A stretch of 64,000 bases of DNA from Candidatus Avedoeria danica (lineage in GTDB: Bacteria > Chloroflexota > Anaerolineae > Epilineales > Epilineaceae), in NCBI GenBank assembly GCA_016703025.1, contig JADJCV010000004.1, positions 1,553,501 through 1,617,500 on the forward strand. The letters are read 5' to 3'. The notes beneath the pieces were generated by a model. That model had not been told where the DNA came from and did not search any database. It saw nothing but the letters and a program-made list of their open reading frames with translations. This document shows, piece by piece, positions 8,559 to 15,760 of this stretch (its first letter is position 1; each line of letters begins with the position of its first letter). A program made the position numbers and the translations under genes.

Positions 8559-9613
8559 GGCTGGTTTCCTTCCATCGGATCGGCTGTCGGTGCATCTTCC
8601 GGTGCATCTTCAGGCGCAGCGTACCCTTCGTCCGCCGCGCCGGCCGACGCCGCGTCGATGGGCGCATCCGCGTCCGAGTGCGCCGTCCCGGCCTCGCTGG
8701 CCGCGGGCATGTCGGCGACGTCGACGACCTGCAGCGTCACGAGGTCGACGACCGCGGTGAACGTCGGCAGCGGCGCCTTGACGGTGCCGAAGAACAGGCG
8801 CACGCAGCGGTGCTCGGCGCACGGGCCGTCCTCGGCGCGCGTGATCAGGCCGTTGGCGATGGCGGTCGCCGCGTCGAGGCCGGCCGCCTCGAGCTTCTCG
8901 ATGACCCGCTCATCCTGCCGCGCGACCATCGCCGCCTCGTCGATCTCCTCGCGCACGAGCGGCAGACCGGCGCCCAGCGGGGCCTCGAGCGCGCTCACGT
9001 CGCCGCTCGCCAGGTCGACCTTGGCGTATACGGCCTCGCCGGTGTCGTAGCGGTAGATCCCGACCTCGGCAGCCCGCGCCGTGCCGCCCTTTTCGTTCAG
9101 CCGTTGGGTGTACAGCACCCGGTAGCTCGGCCGCTCGGCCAATGCCGCCACGCGGTCCTCGGCCGACGCCGCGTCGAGATCCGTGTCCGACGTCCCTGCC
9201 TGCACTGCGCTGCGGTCGACGGCCGAGGCCACGACGTCCTGCACGACGGTGGAGGCAACGGCCAGATCGGATGCCCGCGCGACCTCGTCGTCCGTGAGCA
9301 TGTTCGCCGGGCCGGGAGGGGCGTTCTCGCTCGCCTCACGGGCCGCCATCTCATCCGACGTCATCGCCATGCCGGCGCTGCGGTCGGCCGCGTCCCCATC
9401 CTCGGTGCCGGCACCCTGGGTCTCGGTCATCGCGCGCTTCGTGTCGCCGCGTCCGGGGCCGGGGGCCTCGGCCTCATCGCCGGCATCGCCGGCCTGTTCG
9501 GTGGCGGCCGACCCACCGTCGTCGCCGTCGTCCGTCGGCAGCGCGTCGCAGCCGGCCAGCACGGCGAGCATCGCCAGCGGCAGCACGACGCGTCCGATTC
9601 GCCATCGGGCCAT
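8555..9613 (-). CDS. Lipoprotein, possible stand-alone N2/N3-like partner of the amine oxidase
   Basis: A protein of 352 residues with an AGGAGGG ribosome site and a lipobox LAGC (Cys22), so it is probably membrane-anchored on the outside. Residues 25-110 are acidic low-complexity sequence. The ordered core (about 115-310) has SYRVLYTQRLNEKGG, VGIYRYDTGEAVYAKVDL and PTFTAVVDLVTLQVVDV. This pattern resembles the small alpha/beta domains that precede the catalytic domain in copper amine oxidases. A Cys pair (PCAEHRC) is present. The four-base overlap with the next gene supports a joint function. The N2/N3 resemblance is inference from pattern and context; structure comparison would decide. Confidence 0.65.
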   Translation of the reverse strand: MARWRIGRVVLPLAMLAVLAGCDALPTDDGDDGGSAATEQAGDAGDEAEAPGPGRGDTKRAMTETQGAGTEDGDAADRSAGMAMTSDEMAAREASENAPPGPANMLTDDEVARASDLAVASTVVQDVVASAVDRSAVQAGTSDTDLDAASAEDRVAALAERPSYRVLYTQRLNEKGGTARAAEVGIYRYDTGEAVYAKVDLASGDVSALEAPLGAGLPLVREEIDEAAMVARQDERVIEKLEAAGLDAATAIANGLITRAEDGPCAEHRCVRLFFGTVKAPLPTFTAVVDLVTLQVVDVADMPAASEAGTAHSDADAPIDAASAGAADEGYAAPEDAPEDAPTADPMEGNQP

Positions 9614-9707
9614 GGGTCCCTCCTGGTGTGGGGTTTCGAAGAAGCGGTCGCCTGGCTGACGGCGCCGCCGTCCGACGAAGGGATCGAAGGGTGAGCGAGC
9701 GGGCGGG

Positions 9708-9736
9708 ATGATAGAGGTGTTGTGTTATGTCTGCAA
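9708..9736 (-). promoter_or_regulatory. Sigma-70 promoter for the lipoprotein / amine oxidase operon
   Basis: On the minus strand TTGCAG (9736-9731), a 17-base spacer and TATCAT (9713-9708) lie about 95 bases before the lipoprotein start. Confidence 0.5.
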
Positions 9737-9768
9737 GGCGGGGAGGTGACGATTGAAGAGACAAGAGA

Positions 9769-11628
9769 TCAACGGCTGAAGCCGTTGCCCCCTTCGGCCC
9801 CCGACGCGCCCACCACCCCTTCCTCCTCCGGCACCACGTAGTCCAACGACTGATGCCGAAAGTACGTGTCGTACAGCTCGGCATAGTGCCCGCCGCCGCG
9901 CATGAGCGCGGCGTGGTCGCCCTCCTCGATGATCCGGCCGCTCTCGAGAACCAGAATCCGGTCCGCCGCCTGGACCGTGCTCAGCCGGTGGGCGATGACG
10001 ATCGACGTCGCCTCGGCCAGGATCAGCTCGAGCGCCTCCTGGATCTGAGCCTCGGTGAACGGATCGATGGACGCCGTCGCCTCGTCGAGGATGAAGATCG
10101 CCGGGCCCTGGACGATGACCCGCATCAGGCTCACGAGCTGCCGCTGCCCGACGCTCAGTCGGTCGCCGCGTTCGCCGACGTCCGTCGCAAGGCCGTTGGG
10201 CAGCGCCGTCAGCCACTCCCCGTCGCCGATCCGCATGGCCAGCGCCTCGATCTCGGCGTCCGTCGCTTCGGGTCGGGCGTAGCGGATGTTGTCGGCGACG
10301 GTCCCGTTGAACAGGAACGGCATCTGCGGGACGATGCCGAGGTGGCGGCGGTACGCCGTCAGATCGAACGTGCGCACGTCGCGGCCGTCGATGCGGATCG
10401 TGCCCGCCTGGAACTCGTAGAAGCGCTCCACCAGCCGGGCGATGGACGACTTGCCGGCGCCGGTGTGGCCCACGAGCGCGACGCTCTCGCCGGCGCGGAT
10501 GTGGAGGCTGAAGTCGGGCAGGACGGGCTCGGCGTCGCCGTAGCCGAAGCGCACGTGGTCGAACGTGATCTCGCCCGCCAGGTGCGGCACCGGCTCGGAT
10601 GCCGTCTGCTTCACGGACGGCTCGGCGTCGATCAGCGCGAACACGCGTTCCACGGCCGCGAACCCGACCTGCACCTGACTCCAGAACGACGAGATGTTGA
10701 TGATCGGGAACCAGATCCGGTCCATCATCTGCGCGAACAGGAACCAAGCCGCGAGCGTCAGCAGCCCCTGGCGAACCTCGATGGCGCCGCGCCAGACGAT
10801 GAGCGCCGTTCCGACGCCGATCAGCAGGTTCAGCACCGGGAAGACCATCGCCAGCGTGAAGCCGCGCGTGAAGTTCAGGCGGTAGCTCGTCCGGTTCACG
10901 GCCGCGAACTCGTCGTACACCGTCTGCTCGCGCCGGAAGTTCTTGGCCACGGCGATGCCGGCAATGGTCTCGAACGTCTTCGCATTCACCTCGCCCATCG
11001 CCCGCGATCCCTGCCGGGTGACGCTGCGGGCGATCGAGCGGAAGCCCCACGTGAAGACGAAGAGCACCGGCACCGTGAGGAGCGTCCAGAGCATCAGGCG
11101 CCAGGAGTACGTCGTCGCGACGACCGCCAGGATCGCGACCTCGATGACCTGCGAGAGCAGGTCGCCGACGAGCGTCACGCTCTGGGCGATGTCCGACGTG
11201 TCCGACGTGATCCGGCTGACGATCCGGCCCGACGCGAAGCGGTCGTAGAACGAGAGGTCGTGCGAGGCGGCGGCCTTGAACGCATCCCGCCGCAGCGCGA
11301 GCACGATGTCGCCGATCGTCCGCGCCAGCGCCCTGCGCCGGACGAAGTTGCCGGCCCAGATGAGGACCCAGCTGACGAACAGGAAGGCGATGAGGCCCAG
11401 GACGACACGCTGCGGCACGGCCGCCGCCCCGGCCGCGCCGAACCGGTTGACGGCAAACGCCAGCACGAGCGGCACGCCGGCCGACAGCGCCGAGATCACG
11501 AGGACGCCGACCGCGACGAGGACGAGCTGCGCGCGGTGCGGGCGGAAGTAGATTGCCGCGCGCCGGATCAGGGCGGCATCGCCGTACTGCCGATCGTAGG
11601 CCTCGACGTCGAGGTTGTTGAACATCAT
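9769..11628 (-). CDS. ABC exporter half-transporter, catalytic subunit of a heterodimer
   Basis: A protein of 619 residues. The ATG at 11628 overlaps the stop of the upstream ABC gene as ATGA. An N-terminal exporter-type membrane domain with six helices (about 25-330) is followed by a nucleotide-binding domain with Walker A GHTGAGKSS, signature LSVGQRQ (non-canonical Val), Walker B IFILDEATAS with the catalytic Glu, and H-loop IAHRLST. Together with the upstream partner it should form a type IV (ABCB-like) heterodimeric exporter of the TM287/288 or BmrCD kind. The substrate cannot be told from sequence. The C-terminal tail is short and variable. Confidence 0.92.
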   Translation of the reverse strand: MMFNNLDVEAYDRQYGDAALIRRAAIYFRPHRAQLVLVAVGVLVISALSAGVPLVLAFAVNRFGAAGAAAVPQRVVLGLIAFLFVSWVLIWAGNFVRRRALARTIGDIVLALRRDAFKAAASHDLSFYDRFASGRIVSRITSDTSDIAQSVTLVGDLLSQVIEVAILAVVATTYSWRLMLWTLLTVPVLFVFTWGFRSIARSVTRQGSRAMGEVNAKTFETIAGIAVAKNFRREQTVYDEFAAVNRTSYRLNFTRGFTLAMVFPVLNLLIGVGTALIVWRGAIEVRQGLLTLAAWFLFAQMMDRIWFPIINISSFWSQVQVGFAAVERVFALIDAEPSVKQTASEPVPHLAGEITFDHVRFGYGDAEPVLPDFSLHIRAGESVALVGHTGAGKSSIARLVERFYEFQAGTIRIDGRDVRTFDLTAYRRHLGIVPQMPFLFNGTVADNIRYARPEATDAEIEALAMRIGDGEWLTALPNGLATDVGERGDRLSVGQRQLVSLMRVIVQGPAIFILDEATASIDPFTEAQIQEALELILAEATSIVIAHRLSTVQAADRILVLESGRIIEEGDHAALMRGGGHYAELYDTYFRHQSLDYVVPEEEGVVGASGAEGGNGFSR

Positions 11629-13490
11629 GGCGCCACACCCGCACCGTCGCCCATGACGTCCTCGACGTCGCCTGGGGCGAGCCGGACGAAGATCCGGCGA
11701 TAGGGGGGGCACGTGTCCAACAGCTCGTCGTGCCGGCCGACCGCCTCGACCGCGCCGCCGCGGAGGACGACGACGACGTCCGCCCACCGGATCTGCGACA
11801 GCCGGTGGGTGATGAGGACCGTCGTCCGGCCGTGGGCGGCGCGGCGCATCGCGCGCTGGATCCGGTCCTCGGTCGCGGAGTCGATCGCGCTCGTCGAATC
11901 GTCGAGGACGAGGATGTGCGGGTCCGTGATCAGGGCACGGGCGATCGCCAGTCGTTGTCGCTGGCCGCCGGAGAGCGTAACGCCGCGCTCGCCGATGACG
12001 GTGTCGTAGCCCTCGGGCAGGCGCTCGATGAAGCCGTGCGCCTGCGCTTCGCGTGCCGCGGCCTCGATCTCGGCGCGCGTCGCGTCCGGGCAGCCGAAGG
12101 CGATGTTCTCGGCCACGGAGCGACTGAAGAGGAACGGCGCCTGCTCGATGATCGCGATCTGCCGCCTCAGCCGCTCGAGCGACCACTCGCGCACGTCGAC
12201 GCCGTCGACGGTGACGCGGCCGGCGTCGACGTCATAGGTGCGGTTGATCAGTCGGGCCAGCGTCGTCTTGCCGGCGCCCGTCTGGCCGACGATCGCCACG
12301 GTCTGGCCGGGCGACACGCGGAAGCTCACGTCGCGCAGGACGGGCGATGCCGCGTCGTATCCGAACCGGACGCCCTCGAAGACGATCTCGCCTTCGATGT
12401 CCGCCGCATGCCCGCCGCTGTTCTGATCGAGGTCCGTGCTGCGATTGATCAGCTCGAGGATCCGCCGGGCCGACGCCATGCCGAGGCTGACCTGGCTGTA
12501 GGCGAAGAGCGAGACGAACGTCGGGAAGCCGAACAGGCCGAGATAGCCGGTGTAGGCCACGATGTCCTTGATCGCCACGCCGCTGCCCGGCTGGCGCGCC
12601 AGCCACGCCACGTGCGCAAAGCCGAACGTGATCGCCAGACCCATGAGCAGGAGCGGCAGGAAGCGCGCTTCCTGGTCGCCCTGCCGCACGATGGCGTCGC
12701 GGTAGGCCCGTGCGTTCACCGTGAACCGCTCGACCTCGGCCCCCTCCTGCGCGGCGCTCTTCACGACCTCGATCCCGTCGATCGCCTCGGCCAGGCGGCT
12801 GTTCAGCCGGCCGAACGTCTCGCGCGCCTCCCGTGTGACGGGGGCGAGCTGGCGCAGGTACGCCCGCAGGGCCCAGACATAGCTGAGCACGAACAGCGTC
12901 GGGACGATCGCCAGCTGGGGATGGATCGTGTAGCCGAACACGGCCGGCATGACGAGGAAGAACCCGGAGCCGATGACGAGGTTGAGGCCGGGGTTGAACA
13001 TGAGGTTCAGCTCGCGCACATCGTTCGTCGCGCGGGCCATCGTGTCGCCGACGGGCTGCCGACCGTGGAACGTCATGCTCTTGCCGAGCAGGCTGGCGTA
13101 GAGCTCGTCGCGCACGTCCCGCTCGAGCCGCTGGCCGAACGCCTCGCTCCCGGCGTTGCGCCCGAGCTGCAGCACGGCGCGCACCGTCTGCGAGGCGATG
13201 AGGAGCCACGCCACCCGGATGATCGTGGCCATCGCCGGCTCCCACGCCGAGATGCCACCCGACGCCGTGCTCGCCGCGGCGCCCGCCAAGGCACCGTACG
13301 CCTCACCGACCAGCTTCGGCACGACGCCGGCCAGCACGGCATTGCCGAGCGCACCGACGAGGACGATCGGGATCAGCCAGCCGTGGCGCAGGACGTGCGA
13401 CAGCACCCAGCGCCCGGCGGAGCGACGGTCCGTTCGATAGGGGCGCGTGAGCGCGAACTCGGTCGTGGCGGGCTGGGCAACGACGGCCAT
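11625..13490 (-). CDS. ABC exporter half-transporter with degenerate ATPase site
   Basis: A protein of 621 residues, with GAGGAG six bases before the ATG. The membrane domain (about 30-340) is followed by a nucleotide-binding domain with Walker A GQTGAGKTT, signature LSGGQRQ and Walker B ILVLDDSTSAID. Asp replaces the catalytic Glu after Walker B, exactly as in the degenerate subunit of heterodimeric exporters. The matching signature in the partner is the non-canonical LSVGQ, so the predicted degenerate site is altered on both faces while the other site is intact. First gene of a two-gene operon. Confidence 0.92.
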   Translation of the reverse strand: MAVVAQPATTEFALTRPYRTDRRSAGRWVLSHVLRHGWLIPIVLVGALGNAVLAGVVPKLVGEAYGALAGAAASTASGGISAWEPAMATIIRVAWLLIASQTVRAVLQLGRNAGSEAFGQRLERDVRDELYASLLGKSMTFHGRQPVGDTMARATNDVRELNLMFNPGLNLVIGSGFFLVMPAVFGYTIHPQLAIVPTLFVLSYVWALRAYLRQLAPVTREARETFGRLNSRLAEAIDGIEVVKSAAQEGAEVERFTVNARAYRDAIVRQGDQEARFLPLLLMGLAITFGFAHVAWLARQPGSGVAIKDIVAYTGYLGLFGFPTFVSLFAYSQVSLGMASARRILELINRSTDLDQNSGGHAADIEGEIVFEGVRFGYDAASPVLRDVSFRVSPGQTVAIVGQTGAGKTTLARLINRTYDVDAGRVTVDGVDVREWSLERLRRQIAIIEQAPFLFSRSVAENIAFGCPDATRAEIEAAAREAQAHGFIERLPEGYDTVIGERGVTLSGGQRQRLAIARALITDPHILVLDDSTSAIDSATEDRIQRAMRRAAHGRTTVLITHRLSQIRWADVVVVLRGGAVEAVGRHDELLDTCPPYRRIFVRLAPGDVEDVMGDGAGVAP

Positions 13491-13728
13491 GTGGTGCTCC
13501 TCGGCACGGCGCGCGAAGGGTCCATTCTAGTCCGGTGACCAAGCCGAACGGTGCGGCGGCCGGACAGCGATCGGGCGGAGCCGCGATACATGGCGGCTGG
13601 CCATGGGGTCGAAGGCGCGGCGTAGCGCGCCTGCTTGGTGGGGATGCGCGGGCGGTATGGGCGGCGCGGGCCTCCGGGCGACGCGTTCGCATCGCCCCGG
13701 CGCGGCACATGGTGTGACGAATGAACAT

Positions 13729-13764
13729 GCGCGCGGGCCTTCCGAGATCGGAAGGCCCGCGCGC
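13729..13764 (-). terminator. Strong hairpin just after tRNA-Sec
   Basis: A perfect 15-bp stem (13729-13743 with 13750-13764) closes a GAGATC loop, starting six bases after the 3' end of tRNA-Sec on the minus strand. The following bases are only weakly T-rich (ATGTTCATTC), so it may act as a terminator or as a 3'-end processing barrier. Confidence 0.65.
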
Positions 13765-13769
13765 TGTGT

Positions 13770-13865
13770 CGGGGATGCATGGGAGTCGAACCCACCAGCG
13801 CCGGCTACACACCGCCGCTCACCGATTTTGAAGACCGGGGAGGCCACCGGGCCCCATTCATCCCC
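13770..13865 (-). tRNA. selC: tRNA-Sec (anticodon TCA)
   Basis: Read on the minus strand, the sequence opens with GGGGATGA and closes with GCATCCCC followed by discriminator G. Seven acceptor pairs are perfect and the eighth is a non-Watson-Crick A/G. The anticodon stem CCGGT/ATCGG holds the loop CTTCAAA with anticodon TCA. A long variable arm (AGCG...CGCT with inner CGG/CCG) and the T-loop TTCGACT are present. Long variable arm, extended acceptor region and TCA anticodon together identify the selenocysteine tRNA, which is charged with Ser, converted to Sec by SelA and delivered to UGA by SelB. No 3' CCA is encoded. It stands alone, with no other tRNA beside it. It lies between the divergent exporter operon and the TlpA gene. 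Confidence 0.93.
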
Positions 13866-13952
13866 ACGACGAGAACACGAAGAGAAACGGCGCGTCCCCC
13901 GCCCGCCGTCGACCGATCGCCGCACGGCCGACGGCCATGCGGCGCCGGAGGA

Positions 13953-14720
13953 CTACGGCCGAAGCATCAACGACGCCGCCTGCTCCAGCTCGTACGGGCT
14001 GCCGTACGCGCCGCGCTTGATCGACATGATCCGGCCGTCCCGGCCCAGAAGGTAGGTCGTCGGATACGTGCCGATCCGGTACGTGTCGGCCACCTGCCCA
14101 TCCACGTCGAGCCCGACCGGGAACGTCAGGCCGAGCTCGGCCAGGTAGGGCGCGACGAGTTCGGCCGGCTCATCGACATCGACCGCCACCACCGCCAGAT
14201 CGCCGGCGTCGGCGTGTGCGTCGTGGAGCGCTTGAAGGAAGGGCATCTCGTGGCGACACGGCACACACCACGTCGCCCAGAAATTGAGGAGCACGGCCTT
14301 GCCGGCGTAGTCAGCCAAGTCGACGATCGTCTCCGGCGCCGGCCCGCTCAGTCGGAAGGTCGGCGCCAGATCGCCGAGGTTGGCCATGCCCGGCTCGACG
14401 ACGCCAACCGAGAGCACCCCCGTGTCGGATCCGGCCACGGGCGGAGCGGCGGGGGTCGGCGCCATGGCCCGGCCATCGACGCCGGCCGGTGCGTCGGCCC
14501 CCTTCAGCGCGCCGAGCATCGCCGCGAGCGTCGCCTCGCCCTCCGCCCCGCTGACCGGCGCCGCCGGCGCGGGCGCCCGCAAGCGCGCGACGACCCGCCC
14601 CGAGGCGAAGCCGACGCCGAGCATCGCCGCGGCGGTGAGGACGTAGATCAGCGGCCAAGGGCGGGAGGCGACCGGTCGGCCGTCCCGTTCGTCAACCATT
14701 GCGACCTCCCCGTCGTTCAT
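13953..14720 (-). CDS. Membrane-anchored TlpA/ResA-like thioredoxin
   Basis: A protein of 255 residues from an ATG overlapping the upstream stop as ATGA. A second ATG at 14699 has a better ribosome site (GGGGAGG) and may be the true start. One N-terminal transmembrane helix (about 22-42) is followed by an Ala/Pro-rich spacer and a thioredoxin domain (about 108-255). The redox motif is WCVPC (Cys152, Cys155) in NFWATWCVPCRHEMPFL, and the cis-Pro loop is GTYPTTYLL. The family reduces disulfides outside the membrane, for example in cytochrome c maturation. Here it is encoded with a SurA-N-like protein, which suggests a role in folding exported proteins. No Sec replaces the Cys residues. Confidence 0.88.
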   Translation of the reverse strand: MNDGEVAMVDERDGRPVASRPWPLIYVLTAAAMLGVGFASGRVVARLRAPAPAAPVSGAEGEATLAAMLGALKGADAPAGVDGRAMAPTPAAPPVAGSDTGVLSVGVVEPGMANLGDLAPTFRLSGPAPETIVDLADYAGKAVLLNFWATWCVPCRHEMPFLQALHDAHADAGDLAVVAVDVDEPAELVAPYLAELGLTFPVGLDVDGQVADTYRIGTYPTTYLLGRDGRIMSIKRGAYGSPYELEQAASLMLRP

Positions 14721-15613
14721 GGCTGCGTCCCCGGTTCGGCGCCGCGCTCCTCAGCCGGCAGAACGCTGTCGGGATCGTAGAAGTAGATCTGGACGCTCTG
14801 CGTCTCCCACGCCCGGTCGAGCCAGTCGCGAACCAACGCGTCGCGCCGCTCGGCATTCTGGCGCTCCTCCTGCGGCAGGTCCTTGAGGATCGCGGACTGG
14901 ATGAACAGGTCGATGTCGCCGGCCCGTTGCAGGAAGGCCACCACGTTCGCCTCGGCGACGCCGTTCGCCGCCATCGCATCATCGAGTTGCTGCCGCGCCG
15001 CACTCTGGCGGGCCAGGAGGCTATCGATCAGCTCCTGCGCGGAAAGCGGCGGCGGCTTGTCGGGCATCGTGCGCGCCGCGTTCTCCAACAGGATCGCGTC
15101 GATCTGCCGCCGCAGCAGCTTGACCTGGAAGGCCCGCATGCCCGCCACGTCGTCGTAGTTCGGCACGGGGTCGGCCGAGAGCGTGGCGATCGTGCGCGCC
15201 ACGCGGACGGCGATCTCGAGATCGGCCATCAGGAACGGCACGCCGTCGATGTTGGCGACCATCGATTCGCGCGGGAAGTCGGGGTTGAGCGGCGGGACGT
15301 TGGCCAGCGCGGTCAGCGGCGGCGTCGTCGGCACGACGCCGGCGCCAACGCCCGGCGCGGCGCCCGGCACCGCTGCCGCCGCGCCGTTCGCCGGAGCCTG
15401 CGCCGGCGGCATGGTCACGTCGGGCTGGCGGCGCAGGAGGACCGCTGCCACACCGGCCAGGAGGAGCAGCGCCAAGCTGCCGCCGGCGATGATCGGCAGC
15501 AGGCCGCCGCCGGTAGGGCCCGCGTCCGGCGGGCGCGCGCCGGACGGGCGCGGCTCACGCGGGCGGTCCGCGGCTTTCGCCTTGGGTCGAGTCTCGATCT
15601 TGAGCAAAGGCAT
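14717..15613 (-). CDS. Membrane-anchored SurA-N-like chaperone candidate
   Basis: A protein of about 298 residues from ATG 15613. Further in-frame starts exist upstream and the ribosome site is poor. A transmembrane helix (about 38-60) follows a basic cytoplasmic segment, and a Pro/Ala-rich spacer leads to a helical domain (about 115-285). The pattern is that of the SurA N-terminal region: VNIDGVPFLMADLEIAV-like start, helices rich in LLRRQID and an Ala/Gln-rich LLARQSAARQQLDDAM. No parvulin (PPIase) domain follows, unlike full SurA or PrsA. It probably binds unfolded exported proteins. The family assignment is from pattern only. Confidence 0.6.
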   Translation of the reverse strand: MPLLKIETRPKAKAADRPREPRPSGARPPDAGPTGGGLLPIIAGGSLALLLLAGVAAVLLRRQPDVTMPPAQAPANGAAAAVPGAAPGVGAGVVPTTPPLTALANVPPLNPDFPRESMVANIDGVPFLMADLEIAVRVARTIATLSADPVPNYDDVAGMRAFQVKLLRRQIDAILLENAARTMPDKPPPLSAQELIDSLLARQSAARQQLDDAMAANGVAEANVVAFLQRAGDIDLFIQSAILKDLPQEERQNAERRDALVRDWLDRAWETQSVQIYFYDPDSVLPAEERGAEPGTQP

Positions 15614-15748
15614 GCCGGTCAGCGCTTTCAGGGGCAGGAGTGAGGGATCGATCCCAGTAGCCGTCACGCCGGCGATCGGGCGGCGGATCACGCGATCGAA
15701 ACAACGGGAACGGCCGGCAATCATAGATGAGAAACGATCGGCCTGCGC

Positions 15749-15760
15749 TATCGTTGCCGG
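15749..15760 (+). promoter_or_regulatory. Possible leaderless -10 element for the ABC exporter
   Basis: TATCGT (15749-15754) lies six bases before the ATG at 15761 and there is no Shine-Dalgarno sequence. This fits transcription starting at or next to the start codon. Confidence 0.4.

Noticed and set aside
9853..13538. Plus-strand frames opposite the ABC exporter pair
   Set aside because: The amino-acid composition (Arg/Asp/Gly/His) is that of an antisense shadow; Walker and signature motifs are on the minus strand.
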